Below, piece after piece: positions 7,133 through 15,829 of a stretch of 64,000 nt of DNA. Source of the stretch: Lactonifactor sp. BIOML-A5 (GTDB lineage Bacteria > Bacillota > Clostridia > Lachnospirales > Lachnospiraceae); assembly GCF_009677585.1 (NCBI RefSeq), contig NZ_WKYV01000004.1:173720-237719 (forward strand), written 5' to 3'. Both the position numbers and the translations under genes were made by a program. Under the pieces are notes generated by a model that did not search any database, was not told the origin of the DNA, and saw nothing but the letters and a program-made list of their open reading frames with translations. The stretch's first letter is position 1; each line of letters opens with the position of its first letter.

Positions 7133-9265
7133 ATGGAAATAAATCGAATCAAAGAGGACATCTACGCGGGTGTATTGGGAAAGATGATAGGAGTCTATCT
7201 GGGACGTCCCGTGGAGGGCTGGACCTATGAAAAAATCCAGAAGTACTTTGGAGAGATCTACTATTATAAGAATCATAAGACAGGAGCGCCCCTGATTGTA
7301 CCAGATGATGATATTTCGGGAACCTTCGCGTTTTTCAGAAGTTTGGAAGATAACGGCTATGATCCTGAACTCACGGCGGAAGCCATCGGCGATACCTGGC
7401 TGAATTACATTATAGAGAACCAAACCATTCTCTGGTGGGGAGGTCTTGCCAGGAGTACAGAACATACCGCATATCTCCGGCTGAAAAACGGAATAAAAGC
7501 CCCTAAAAGCGGTTCAGTGGAATTAAACGGGAGAAGCATGGCCGAACAGATTGGCTCAGAGATCTTTATTGACACCTGGGCGCTGGCAAATCCCGGGAAT
7601 CCTGAGCGCACGGCAAGAATGGCAAAGGCTGCAGCCAGTGTAAGCCACGGGGGAGTTGCCATTGACGCAGCAGTTTATCTGGCGGTGATGGAATCCATGG
7701 CATTCGAGGAGAAGAACATAGACGCGCTGCTGGATGGCGCAATGGAGTATGTGGACAACCAGGAGTTTAAAGACCTGGTACAGGAACTGCGTGCCCAGTG
7801 CGCAGGTACAGATGACTGGCATCAGGTGCGCCGGTGGATTGCAGACAATCACGGATACGAGAAATATCCGGGGAATTGCCCTATGATTACCAATCATCTG
7901 GTTGTCTTAATGGCTCTGCTTATGGGAGGAGATGACTTCCACAAATCCTGCATGATTGCCTGCAGTTCCGGATGGGACACGGACTGCAATTCCGGCAATG
8001 TAGGCTGCCTGAACGGGATCCGTCTGGGGCTCGAGGGATTTCAGAAAGGAAACGACCTGAGAAAGGCAGTGGCAGATCGGATGTATATTGTAACCAGTGA
8101 CGGCGGTTCCTGCATCTCCGATGCTGTTTTGGAAACACGTAAGATTGTAAAGGCAGCGGCTGCACTGAACGGAGAAGAGGTTTGTCTGCCCGGGGAAAGG
8201 ATGGCATTTGAATATCCGGGTTCCGTGCAGGGTATTATCCCTTATGACAAGGAAACGGAAGAACAGGTGCTCACCAGAATTGAGAATACCTTTGATTCTA
8301 CCGGAGAATACGGATGCAGGCTCTCTTACGAGAGACTGGGTGCAGGGGTGCATGCCTCTGCCTGCGTGGATACTTTTGTGGATTTGAAACCAAAGGGGAA
8401 GGACGGCACCAGCTATTTTGATGTGCTGTGTTCGCCTACTCTGTACAGCGGCCAGACGGTTACCGCCTGCGTAAAGGCTGAGGACGCACAGAATCCTGAT
8501 TTCAGGTTTTTTATAGAATATTTTAATGAAGAAGATGAACTGGAGGTGCTTAAGAGCCCCGTGTTTGCACTGGAAAGGGGAGAGAACCTTCTGACCTGGG
8601 AAGTGCCGGATACAGAGGGACATGCCATCTACCGTTTGGGTATTGCTCTGACCAGTCAGACGTGTGTGGACGGAAGTATTATTCTGAAAACGCTGGACTG
8701 GTCCAATGTTCCGGTACGCTATACTATGGGGCGTTCCATGGAGATGACGCCGTCCCTGACTCCGTGGACAACGAAGACCTCCTGGCTGGCTACCTTTGTA
8801 TCCTCTGCGGACTGCTATTGTCCGGATTACACAACCACCTTTTCTATCTCTCACAGCGGTCATAACGGAGTGGTAACCACGGGAACCCTGGACTGGGATA
8901 ATTACTCTGTGAGCTCTGCCCTGACTCTGGGACAGCAGGAGGCTGCAGGACTTGTGGCAAGAGCAAAAGGCCACAGAAGATATTACGGTGCGGTGCTCAC
9001 CAACGGACAGGCAGTAATCTATCGGCAGAAAGACGGGGAGAGGATTACCGTTGCAAGTGAAAGTTTTGACTTTGAATCAGGCGTGGATCACATTTATAAT
9101 ATGAAATTCACTGTGAATAAGGATACCCTTACCCTGTATGTAGACGGGAAGGCGGCAGTATCTGGGCAGGATGAAGCTTATACCTGCGGGGGCGCCGGAT
9201 TTGTGGTGGATTACGGTGCGATTTTAGCAGACAGATTTGAGATAATAAGAGTAAAAGGAGAATAG
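7133..9265 (+). CDS. ADP-ribosylglycohydrolase-fold protein with C-terminal beta domains (copy 1)
   Basis: The start is ATG 7133 after GGGAGGAAAG. Residues 1-350 have the ADP-ribosyl(dinitrogenase) glycohydrolase fold. The two metal-binding clusters are visible as PDDDISGTF (D58-D60) and GWDTDCNSGN (D282, D284), equivalent to TDDT and DADTT of DraG/ARH proteins. From about 380 to 710 the chain is much longer than DraG (about 300 residues). It contains beta-rich segments, the last (about 575-705, with GHRRYYGAVL and LTLYVDGKAAVSG) resembling a LamG/concanavalin-like domain. No signal peptide, so cytosolic. It should cleave an N-glycosidic ribose linkage of the imported compound. The substrate is unknown; protein de-ADP-ribosylation is less likely here. 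Confidence 0.85.
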   Translation: MEINRIKEDIYAGVLGKMIGVYLGRPVEGWTYEKIQKYFGEIYYYKNHKTGAPLIVPDDDISGTFAFFRSLEDNGYDPELTAEAIGDTWLNYIIENQTILWWGGLARSTEHTAYLRLKNGIKAPKSGSVELNGRSMAEQIGSEIFIDTWALANPGNPERTARMAKAAASVSHGGVAIDAAVYLAVMESMAFEEKNIDALLDGAMEYVDNQEFKDLVQELRAQCAGTDDWHQVRRWIADNHGYEKYPGNCPMITNHLVVLMALLMGGDDFHKSCMIACSSGWDTDCNSGNVGCLNGIRLGLEGFQKGNDLRKAVADRMYIVTSDGGSCISDAVLETRKIVKAAAALNGEEVCLPGERMAFEYPGSVQGIIPYDKETEEQVLTRIENTFDSTGEYGCRLSYERLGAGVHASACVDTFVDLKPKGKDGTSYFDVLCSPTLYSGQTVTACVKAEDAQNPDFRFFIEYFNEEDELEVLKSPVFALERGENLLTWEVPDTEGHAIYRLGIALTSQTCVDGSIILKTLDWSNVPVRYTMGRSMEMTPSLTPWTTKTSWLATFVSSADCYCPDYTTTFSISHSGHNGVVTTGTLDWDNYSVSSALTLGQQEAAGLVARAKGHRRYYGAVLTNGQAVIYRQKDGERITVASESFDFESGVDHIYNMKFTVNKDTLTLYVDGKAAVSGQDEAYTCGGAGFVVDYGAILADRFEIIRVKGE

Positions 9266-9267
9266 AA

Positions 9268-11364
9268 ATGGCTGTTACCCAATTCAGAAACCAGATCTAC
9301 TCAGGTGTTCTGGGCAAGCTTATTGGTGTATACCTGGGGCGCCCGGTAGAAGGCTGGAGTTACGAAAAGATTCAGGATACCTTCGGGGATATTAAATATT
9401 ATGTACACGAGGAAGTGGGAGTTCCCCTGATTGTAGCGGATGACGATATATCAGGAACCTTTGGATTTTTCCGGGCCCTGGAGGATAACGGTTATGACAA
9501 GCATCTTCCGGCAAAGGCATTTGGAGATACCTGGCTGAACTATATTATTGAAAATAAAACCATTCTCTGGTGGGGAGGTCTTGGCCGCTCCACAGAGCAT
9601 ACGGCATATCTGAACCTGAAAAACGGCATGGAGGCTCCCCAGAGCGGTTCCATAGAGACAAACGGGAAAACGCTGGCAGAGCAGATCGGAGCACAGATCT
9701 TCATCGATGCCATCGCCATGGCCTGCCCGGATAATCCGGATCTTGCGGTGGAGCTGGTGAAAAAAGCTGCCAGTGTCAGCCATGACGGGATTGCAGTAGA
9801 GGCTGCCTGCCATCTGGCAGCTCTGGAAGCTATGGCGTTCACGGAAAAGGATCTGAATGTTTTGCTGGATCGGGCAGAAACGTACCTGTCTAATGAACAG
9901 CTTATCGCTATTATCCGCGATGTGCGGGAGATCTGCAGCAGGGAATCAGACTGGAGAGCTGTGCGGGAGTATCTGAACCCCAAATATGGCTATGAAGTTT
10001 TCCCCGGCTGCTGTCATATGGTGCCTAATCATGCCATGGTGATTGCCTCTATCCTTCTGGGAGGAGACGATTTCCAGAAATCCATCAGCATTGCCTCCTC
10101 CGCGGCCTGGGATACGGACTGCAATGCGGGTAATGTAGGGGCATTTAACGGAATCCGGCTGGGGCTTGCCGGCATCAACGCAGGGGCTGATTTCAGAACA
10201 CCAGTGGCAGATCTTATGTATGTAGTGACCTCCGACGGCGGATCTGTGGTGACCGATGCAGTGATTGAAAGCAAGAGAATTCTGAAAGCTGCAGCTATGC
10301 TGGCAGGGGAGGAAGCTGAGATTTCCCCTGAGAGGTTTACCTTTGAATTCCCCGGCTCTCTTCAGGGATTTGCCCCCTGTACCTTTGCCCATGGGGCCAT
10401 GGCACAGGTGGAGCTATCCAATTACAATGAATTTACTGAGGGAAGGAACGGACTGGTTATCGGGTGCAGGCATGTGGCCGATGGGGTGACAGCGGATGTA
10501 TCCACCCAGACTTTTATTGACTTTTCAAAGCTGGCGGCCAACTTCTCTACGGTGGCCTCTCCCACCTTGTATTCCTCTCAGAAGGTGGTTACCTCTGTAA
10601 GCCTTATGGAAGAGGGTGAGGTAAGTCTTCGTCCGTATATATTATACTATGACATTGATAATGTGGAGCAGGTGATCTACGGAGAACCCGTGGTTGTTAC
10701 AAAAGCAGTGAATACCTTCTCCTGGACAGTTCCGGATACTCAGGGAATGTCTATCTTTAAGCTGGGATATGAGATTTCCAGCGAAAAGCGGTTTGACGGG
10801 CACGTGATTCTTCACTCCATTGATTGGAAGGGCGCTCCGTCCAGGTTTGCCCAGCGGGGAATGCTTATGACCTCCATCTGGAATACGAATCCCCTGTGGC
10901 TGGCTGGGTTTGCAAGCTCTGCCGTACAGTTTGCCGCAGACTTTAAGTATACGTACTGTGTCTCAAACGTGGAAGATGACGGCCTGGTGACTATTGGAAG
11001 CCGGGAGTGGGAGGACTATACGGCAGCATCCACCCTTCATTTTGCCCTGCACCAGTCCGGCGGACTGGTAGTCAGAAGTGTGGGACACCGCCGCTATTAC
11101 GGGGCTGTGCTTCAGAACAAAAAAGAAGCGGTTATCTATATGCAGAAGGACGGTCAGAGAACCATACTGGGCACCGCGCCTTATGCCTACAAAGAGGATC
11201 TGGGGTATGAGTTAAAATTCTCTGCCCATAAAAATCAGCTGTCTCTCAGTGTGAACAATGAGACGATCCTTACTGCTGAGGACGATACCTATACCTGCGG
11301 CGGGGCAGGCTTTGTGATATCAAGGGGAACCATGACCTGTGACAGCCTGATTATCTCAGAGTAG
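9268..11364 (+). CDS. ADP-ribosylglycohydrolase-fold protein with C-terminal beta domains (copy 2)
   Basis: The start is ATG 9268, two bases after the stop of copy 1. The 698-residue protein has the same layout as copy 1: GVLGKLIGVYLGRPVEGWSY near the N-terminus, ADDDISGTF for the first metal site, AWDTDCNAGNVG for the second, and a beta-rich C-terminus with GHRRYYGAVLQ and YTCGGAGFV. The two copies are clearly tandem paralogs but have diverged throughout, most of all in the C-terminal half. They may form a heteromer or handle two anomers or substrates. All metal ligands appear kept in both, so neither looks dead. The exact reaction is not known. Confidence 0.85.
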   Translation: MAVTQFRNQIYSGVLGKLIGVYLGRPVEGWSYEKIQDTFGDIKYYVHEEVGVPLIVADDDISGTFGFFRALEDNGYDKHLPAKAFGDTWLNYIIENKTILWWGGLGRSTEHTAYLNLKNGMEAPQSGSIETNGKTLAEQIGAQIFIDAIAMACPDNPDLAVELVKKAASVSHDGIAVEAACHLAALEAMAFTEKDLNVLLDRAETYLSNEQLIAIIRDVREICSRESDWRAVREYLNPKYGYEVFPGCCHMVPNHAMVIASILLGGDDFQKSISIASSAAWDTDCNAGNVGAFNGIRLGLAGINAGADFRTPVADLMYVVTSDGGSVVTDAVIESKRILKAAAMLAGEEAEISPERFTFEFPGSLQGFAPCTFAHGAMAQVELSNYNEFTEGRNGLVIGCRHVADGVTADVSTQTFIDFSKLAANFSTVASPTLYSSQKVVTSVSLMEEGEVSLRPYILYYDIDNVEQVIYGEPVVVTKAVNTFSWTVPDTQGMSIFKLGYEISSEKRFDGHVILHSIDWKGAPSRFAQRGMLMTSIWNTNPLWLAGFASSAVQFAADFKYTYCVSNVEDDGLVTIGSREWEDYTAASTLHFALHQSGGLVVRSVGHRRYYGAVLQNKKEAVIYMQKDGQRTILGTAPYAYKEDLGYELKFSAHKNQLSLSVNNETILTAEDDTYTCGGAGFVISRGTMTCDSLIISE

Positions 11365-11375
11365 GGGGTGCAGAT

Positions 11376-12284
11376 GTGGATTATATAGTTGCATCAACTG
11401 CAGTGACAGACGAGATTCGCTTTTCAGATGGAAAAACAGTGGAAAAGGTGGCCGGAGGTGCCGGAATCTACGCCCTGTGCGGTATGAAGCTGTGGAGTGA
11501 CAGCGTTCTTCTGGCGACGGGGGTAGGGGCCGATTACCGGGAGATCTACGGAGAATGGTATGAAACAAACGGGATCTCCATGGAGGGGCTTCTTGTAAAA
11601 GATGAGAAAACCCCTCATACCGTCATCCAGTACTTTGAAGACGGAGAACGGACCGAGACTCCTCTGTACGGACCAGACCACTACAAAAAAATAGAAATTA
11701 CCCCTGAGGATCTGAAACCCTATTTTTCTGCTTCCAAAGGAATCTATATTTTTAAAAACGACAGCCCGGATTTCTGGGAGAAGATTTTGGAGATGAAGAA
11801 GGAATCTTCCGCGGTGGTAATGTGGGAAATCGCTAATGACGCCACCTGCCTGGAGAAAAAGAAGCATGTCAGGGAGATCGCATCCCGCCTGGATATACTG
11901 TCAATTAATATGACAGAAGCCAGGGCGCTTCTCGGCCTGGAGAAGAAGGAAGATATTATACAGGAATTTCAGTCCTGGAATCTGAGGCTTGTATTTCTGC
12001 GTCAGGGAGCCAGGGGAGCTGTCATGATTACCCCGAAAGAGGCTGTGGAAGTACCTTCCTGCCAGGGGGTAAAGGTAATGGATCCCACAGGCGGAGGCAA
12101 CAGCTCCTCGGGAGCTGTCTTATGTGGATACTGCCAGGGACATTCCCCGGCAGAATGTGGAAGAATGGGCAGTATTTCTGCCGCAATGTGTATATCTCAG
12201 TACGGAGTGCCTAAAAGAATACAAAAAGAGGAACAAGAAGAAGCACTCCGTCTATTAAAATCCATGGAGGATCAGACATGTTAA
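11376..12284 (+). CDS. PfkB-family carbohydrate/nucleoside kinase with GGGN motif
   Basis: The start is GTG 11376 with AGGGGGTG just upstream. The 302-residue protein shows the ribokinase-like pattern: a glycine-rich VAGGAGIYAL near residue 27, the phosphate-binding FLRQGARGAVM near 208, and the second PfkB signature near 236. That signature reads DPTGGGNSSSGA, where ribokinases have D(T)TGAGD; the catalytic-base Asp is Asn242. A GGGN form is known in MAK32-like members. It may be a kinase with altered chemistry or a non-catalytic sugar binder. Context suggests that it acts on ribose or a ribosyl product released by the glycohydrolases. It overlaps the next gene by 7 bases. Confidence 0.85.
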   Translation: MDYIVASTAVTDEIRFSDGKTVEKVAGGAGIYALCGMKLWSDSVLLATGVGADYREIYGEWYETNGISMEGLLVKDEKTPHTVIQYFEDGERTETPLYGPDHYKKIEITPEDLKPYFSASKGIYIFKNDSPDFWEKILEMKKESSAVVMWEIANDATCLEKKKHVREIASRLDILSINMTEARALLGLEKKEDIIQEFQSWNLRLVFLRQGARGAVMITPKEAVEVPSCQGVKVMDPTGGGNSSSGAVLCGYCQGHSPAECGRMGSISAAMCISQYGVPKRIQKEEQEEALRLLKSMEDQTC

Positions 12285-13192
12285 GTGATGAAATGCGAAA
12301 AAAACCATCTATTCAGCGGATGCATAAGCAGTATGAGTATTATAAAAATGTACCGGAAAAGGGCTTGGTGATAAAGGGGCGTCCCGCGCTTACCCAGATC
12401 GATCATACAAAGGTAGGCGACTTCGTTTTGATTACCGTAAGGGATCCTCTGTGTGCCTATGATGAGGACCCGGCAAAGAAAATTGCAGACCGTCTGGAGA
12501 ATGCGGAGCTAATTGGCAATTCCGGAATGTTTACTACATATTCCGGCACATACAAAGGAGCCCGGATAACTGTTGTAAGCGGAGGAAGCGGTTCTCCGGA
12601 GATGGAATTAATTCTCTATGATTTCATGGAATATACAGATGCCTCCACCTTTCTCAGAGTCGGAGGTTCCGGAGGCCTGGGAGACCAGGTACATCCCGGT
12701 GATGTGGTGATTGCCAGCGGCGTGGTGCGGGAAGAAGGTATGACAAAGGCATATATTCCCGCTGCCTACCCGGCCGCCAGTCACTATGAGGTAATTAATG
12801 CTATGGCGGCTGCGGCGGAGGAGTTAAAAGCTCCCTACCATGTGGGCGTTACCCTTTCTGTAGACAGTGATTTTGTGGGTGGCGGCCGGCCGGGTGTGGG
12901 AGGATACCTACAGCCGTGGAACATAGAAACTGCCGGGATTTACAACCGTGCCGGGGTGCTTAACGGGGACAGAGAATCTGCTGCTATTGTTACCCTGTCG
13001 GCATTATTTGGCCGCAGAGGCGGATCTGTTTGTTCCGTGGCAGATAACCTTTGCACGGGGGAGACCTTCTCTGAAGGGGCAGGGCATAATTATGCCATTG
13101 ATATTGCGCTGGAGGGATGTGCAGTGCTCCAGCAGATGGATGAGAAAAAGAGAGCTGCCGGGAAGAAAAACTGGAATCCCACGCTGTGGTAA
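12278..13192 (+). CDS. Nucleoside phosphorylase (uridine phosphorylase-like)
   Basis: The start is ATG 12278, inside the end of the kinase gene. The 304-residue protein belongs to the PNP/UDP phosphorylase superfamily: VVSGGSGSPEMELILYDF matches the ribose/phosphate loop, LRVGGSGGLGDQVHPGDVV the family signature, and CSVADNLCTGETFSEGAG the later base-site region. The reaction would be phosphorolysis of a nucleoside to base and (deoxy)ribose-1-phosphate. The sequence is diverged from canonical Udp (note the GGG stretch at VGGGRPGVGGYL), so base specificity is open. It is cytosolic and tightly coupled to the kinase. Confidence 0.85.
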   Translation: MLSDEMRKKPSIQRMHKQYEYYKNVPEKGLVIKGRPALTQIDHTKVGDFVLITVRDPLCAYDEDPAKKIADRLENAELIGNSGMFTTYSGTYKGARITVVSGGSGSPEMELILYDFMEYTDASTFLRVGGSGGLGDQVHPGDVVIASGVVREEGMTKAYIPAAYPAASHYEVINAMAAAAEELKAPYHVGVTLSVDSDFVGGGRPGVGGYLQPWNIETAGIYNRAGVLNGDRESAAIVTLSALFGRRGGSVCSVADNLCTGETFSEGAGHNYAIDIALEGCAVLQQMDEKKRAAGKKNWNPTLW

Positions 13193-13239
13193 CAGGACAC
13201 AAAGAAACAGACTGTTTGGAAGATATAAGGGAGAAATTT

Positions 13240-14379
13240 ATGAGTAAATATGACAATCCAATGAGCCGTCAGGTATTCAGCCTGCCGGATCTGATTGAGA
13301 CACAATACGACGATTTAGAAGAAAAAGCGAGGCTTGTTCTGAGCTTCCAGGAGATATTCAATATCCAGAGAATTGTACTCACAGGATGTGGTGACTCCTA
13401 TGCGGCATCTCTGGCCGCCAAACCGATCTTTGAGATGCTCACAGGAATTCCCACAGAGGTGGTGACAGCCATTGATCTGAGCCGCTATTACTGTGAAAAG
13501 CATATGGGGGTTGACTGCAGAAATCCCCTGGTAATTGCGGTGAGCAATTCCGGAACAGGAGCCAGGGTTGCAGAGGCCGTACAGCGCGCCAGGCTCCATG
13601 GCTGTTATGTGCTGGGAGTCACAGGAAATGAGAAATCCCCTCTCGGCATGCATTCCGACAAAATCTTAAAACTAAACATCCCGGAATTTGAGGGTGCGCC
13701 GGGAACCAGAAGCTATATGGTAAGTGTGATGTCTCTTCTTCTTTTGGCCATCCGCTTTGGAGAGGTGAGGGGCAGCTATACCATGGACCAGGCTATGGAC
13801 TATCGTTTTGACATGAGGGCACAGGGAGAGGCACTGAGAAAGCTTCTGCCTCAGATGGAAAGCACTTGTGTGAAGGCAGCTGAGGAGTGGAAGGACTTTC
13901 CCTACTATGACTTTGTGGGAGCCGGATTCGACTATGCTGCTGCGTGGTTTGGCTGGGCCAAGATGCTGGAGGCCACAGGAAAGGTGGCTATGCATATAAA
14001 TTCAGAGGAATGGTTCCATCTCAACTTCTTTGCAAGGGATGCCAGAAATCTGGGAACCGTTGTGGTGGGCAATACGACGAATCCAGGCCTGAGCAGAACC
14101 AAAGAGATGGTACACTATGCCAATGTCCTGAAACGTCCGCTTCTTGTTGTTACGGATGGAACCAAGGAGGATTTCAATGGAGAAGAGGGAACTTATGTAC
14201 AAGTGCCCGCTCCCAAATATCCCCTGAATATGCCTCTGACCCAGTTTGCGCCTGTCTGCCTGCTGGCCGGTTATATCTCAGAGATGATAGGTGAGAAGTA
14301 CGGCCGGGGCTGCGAGGGGGACTGGTCCTTTGCAGAAGGAGGAGCAGGAGTGAAAAACAGCGAGATTATTGTGAAATAG
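13240..14379 (+). CDS. SIS-domain sugar isomerase/deaminase-like protein
   Basis: The start is ATG 13240 with AAGGGAG upstream. In its 379 residues two SIS domains are visible. The first begins at RIVLTGCGDSYAASLAA and carries VIAVSNSGTGARVAEAV and GVTGNEKSPLG. The second covers about residues 220-360 (YDFVGAGFDYAAAWFGWAKM, HINSEEWFHLNFF). The layout is that of the isomerase half of GlmS and of FrlB/AgaS-like enzymes that act on phosphosugars, often ones with an amine or N-linked group. In this operon it could process the sugar phosphate left after base removal or an N-glycosyl phosphate intermediate. The specific reaction is not decidable. Confidence 0.82.
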   Translation: MSKYDNPMSRQVFSLPDLIETQYDDLEEKARLVLSFQEIFNIQRIVLTGCGDSYAASLAAKPIFEMLTGIPTEVVTAIDLSRYYCEKHMGVDCRNPLVIAVSNSGTGARVAEAVQRARLHGCYVLGVTGNEKSPLGMHSDKILKLNIPEFEGAPGTRSYMVSVMSLLLLAIRFGEVRGSYTMDQAMDYRFDMRAQGEALRKLLPQMESTCVKAAEEWKDFPYYDFVGAGFDYAAAWFGWAKMLEATGKVAMHINSEEWFHLNFFARDARNLGTVVVGNTTNPGLSRTKEMVHYANVLKRPLLVVTDGTKEDFNGEEGTYVQVPAPKYPLNMPLTQFAPVCLLAGYISEMIGEKYGRGCEGDWSFAEGGAGVKNSEIIVK

Positions 14380-14390
14380 GGGGAAGTCAA

Positions 14391-14798
14391 ATGCTTAAGA
14401 ATTATAAATTAGAGACAGTATACAACGGGGTTCATGACATTACAGAACAGTTGATTCAGGCGGTAGAGGAGAGCGGCGTGCAGGAGGGTACTTGTCTGGT
14501 ATACAATCCTCATTCAACGGCAGGGCTGGCTGTATTTTCCCCCTGGGATCCGGATGGGTTTGTGGATTTGGACGAGGAAATTCGAAGGCTGGTTCCCACA
14601 AGAATTGACTTTAAACACCAGCACGATACCCCGCAGGATGCTGCGGGACATATTAAGTCTGCTCTCTTGGGGGTATCTGACGGATTTATCATTCACGAAG
14701 GAAAACCGCTTATCGGCGGCTCCCAGCATCTGTATTTTCTGGAATTCGACGGCCCCAGAAAGAGAGAGTTTTTTATAAAAATACAGCCAGATGTATAG
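14391..14798 (+). CDS. YjbQ/UPF0047-family protein
   Basis: The start is ATG 14391 after a GGGGGAAG site. The 135-residue length is typical of the family. The conserved residues are present: NPHSTAGLAVF, QHDTPQDAAGHIKSALLG and SQHLYFLEFDGPRKREF. YjbQ proteins have weak thiamine-phosphate synthase activity in vitro, but their physiological job is uncertain. Its place inside a nucleoside operon is unusual and suggests a role on a phosphorylated or metal-bound intermediate. It is followed by a 74-base gap with no clear terminator. Confidence 0.85.
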   Translation: MLKNYKLETVYNGVHDITEQLIQAVEESGVQEGTCLVYNPHSTAGLAVFSPWDPDGFVDLDEEIRRLVPTRIDFKHQHDTPQDAAGHIKSALLGVSDGFIIHEGKPLIGGSQHLYFLEFDGPRKREFFIKIQPDV

Positions 14799-14872
14799 AA
14801 CTGGTACAGGAAAAAGAAGAAAACAGCCGCTTGTGCGTCTGTAAAATGAATAAATAAAGAAAGAGGTGCGGT

Positions 14873-15820
14873 ATGAAAAAGATTATATTAGACTGCGATC
14901 CAGGTATGGACGATTCCATGGCAATTGTAATGGCGGCAAAATCTCCGGATCTGCAGCTCATGGCGGTAACTACAGTTAACGGCAACTACCCGGTTGATGT
15001 CACCTGCGTAAATGCCAGAAAAACACTGGAATTGCTTGGGCGTACAGACATTCCTGTGGCAAGAGGACTGGCAAAGCCTATTATCAGAGAATGCCCGAAG
15101 GATCCTTTTACCCACGGAACCGACGGACAGGCAGAGAATCACCTTCCGGCACCGGCCATGCCGCTGAGCGAGCTTGACGCTGTAGATCTTATGATAAAGA
15201 TTATAAAAGAGAACCCGAATGAAGTGTACATCATTTCCACAGCGCCAATGAGCAATATCGCGCTCGCTATGATAAAGGCACCGGAGATCAAGGAGATGAT
15301 ACCGGCGATCTATGCAATCTCCGGTTCGTTCGGATTGAATAAGTATGCATTCTTAAACGCTACGGGGGATACACCCCAGAGTGAGTGGAATGTATACGTA
15401 GATCCCGAGGCGGCGGACCTGGTGTATAATTCAGGCGTAAAATTAGTAGCTCTGGGACTGGACGTAGCTACCCATTTTGATGTGGACTTCAGCGATGATG
15501 ACCTCAAAAAAATGGAAGAGAGTGATAAAAAAGAGGCAAAGTTTCTTCTCAATGCCATCCATTTTATCCGGAACAGAGGATTTGACGCCTACTGTACAGT
15601 GATAGACTGTATGGCGGTTGCCTATGCTATTGATCCTACTCTTGTAGAAACCATGGAGGCTCATGTAGGGGTAGAGACAAAAGACGGACTCACACTGGGA
15701 ATGACAGTAATTGACAGACGCCACCATTTTGTATGGGAGCACCTGCCTTTGATCCAGGTAGGCTGTAAGGCAGACTGCGGAAGGTTCCTGCAGCTTTTGC
15801 TGGAACTGGTACTGAAATAG
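14873..15820 (+). CDS. Inosine-uridine-preferring nucleoside hydrolase family protein
   Basis: The start is ATG 14873 after AAAGAGGTG. The 315 residues fit the family. The signature DCDPGMDDSMAIVMAA at residues 7-22 supplies the Asp residues that bind Ca2+ and ribose; later NVYVDPEAADLVY and DCMAVAYAIDPTLV complete the usual pattern. It hydrolyses N-ribosyl bonds to ribose and free base. It is cytosolic, with no signal peptide. It adds a hydrolytic route beside the two phosphorylases of the same operon. Base preference cannot be told from sequence. Confidence 0.92.
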   Translation: MKKIILDCDPGMDDSMAIVMAAKSPDLQLMAVTTVNGNYPVDVTCVNARKTLELLGRTDIPVARGLAKPIIRECPKDPFTHGTDGQAENHLPAPAMPLSELDAVDLMIKIIKENPNEVYIISTAPMSNIALAMIKAPEIKEMIPAIYAISGSFGLNKYAFLNATGDTPQSEWNVYVDPEAADLVYNSGVKLVALGLDVATHFDVDFSDDDLKKMEESDKKEAKFLLNAIHFIRNRGFDAYCTVIDCMAVAYAIDPTLVETMEAHVGVETKDGLTLGMTVIDRRHHFVWEHLPLIQVGCKADCGRFLQLLLELVLK

Positions 15821-15829
15821 GAGGAGACT

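Noticed and set aside
7907-8974. Open frame of 355 codons on the minus strand
   Set aside because: It lies wholly opposite the first ADP-ribosylglycohydrolase-like gene, has no ribosome site, and its Cys/His-rich product resembles no protein. It is a shadow of codon use on the other strand.
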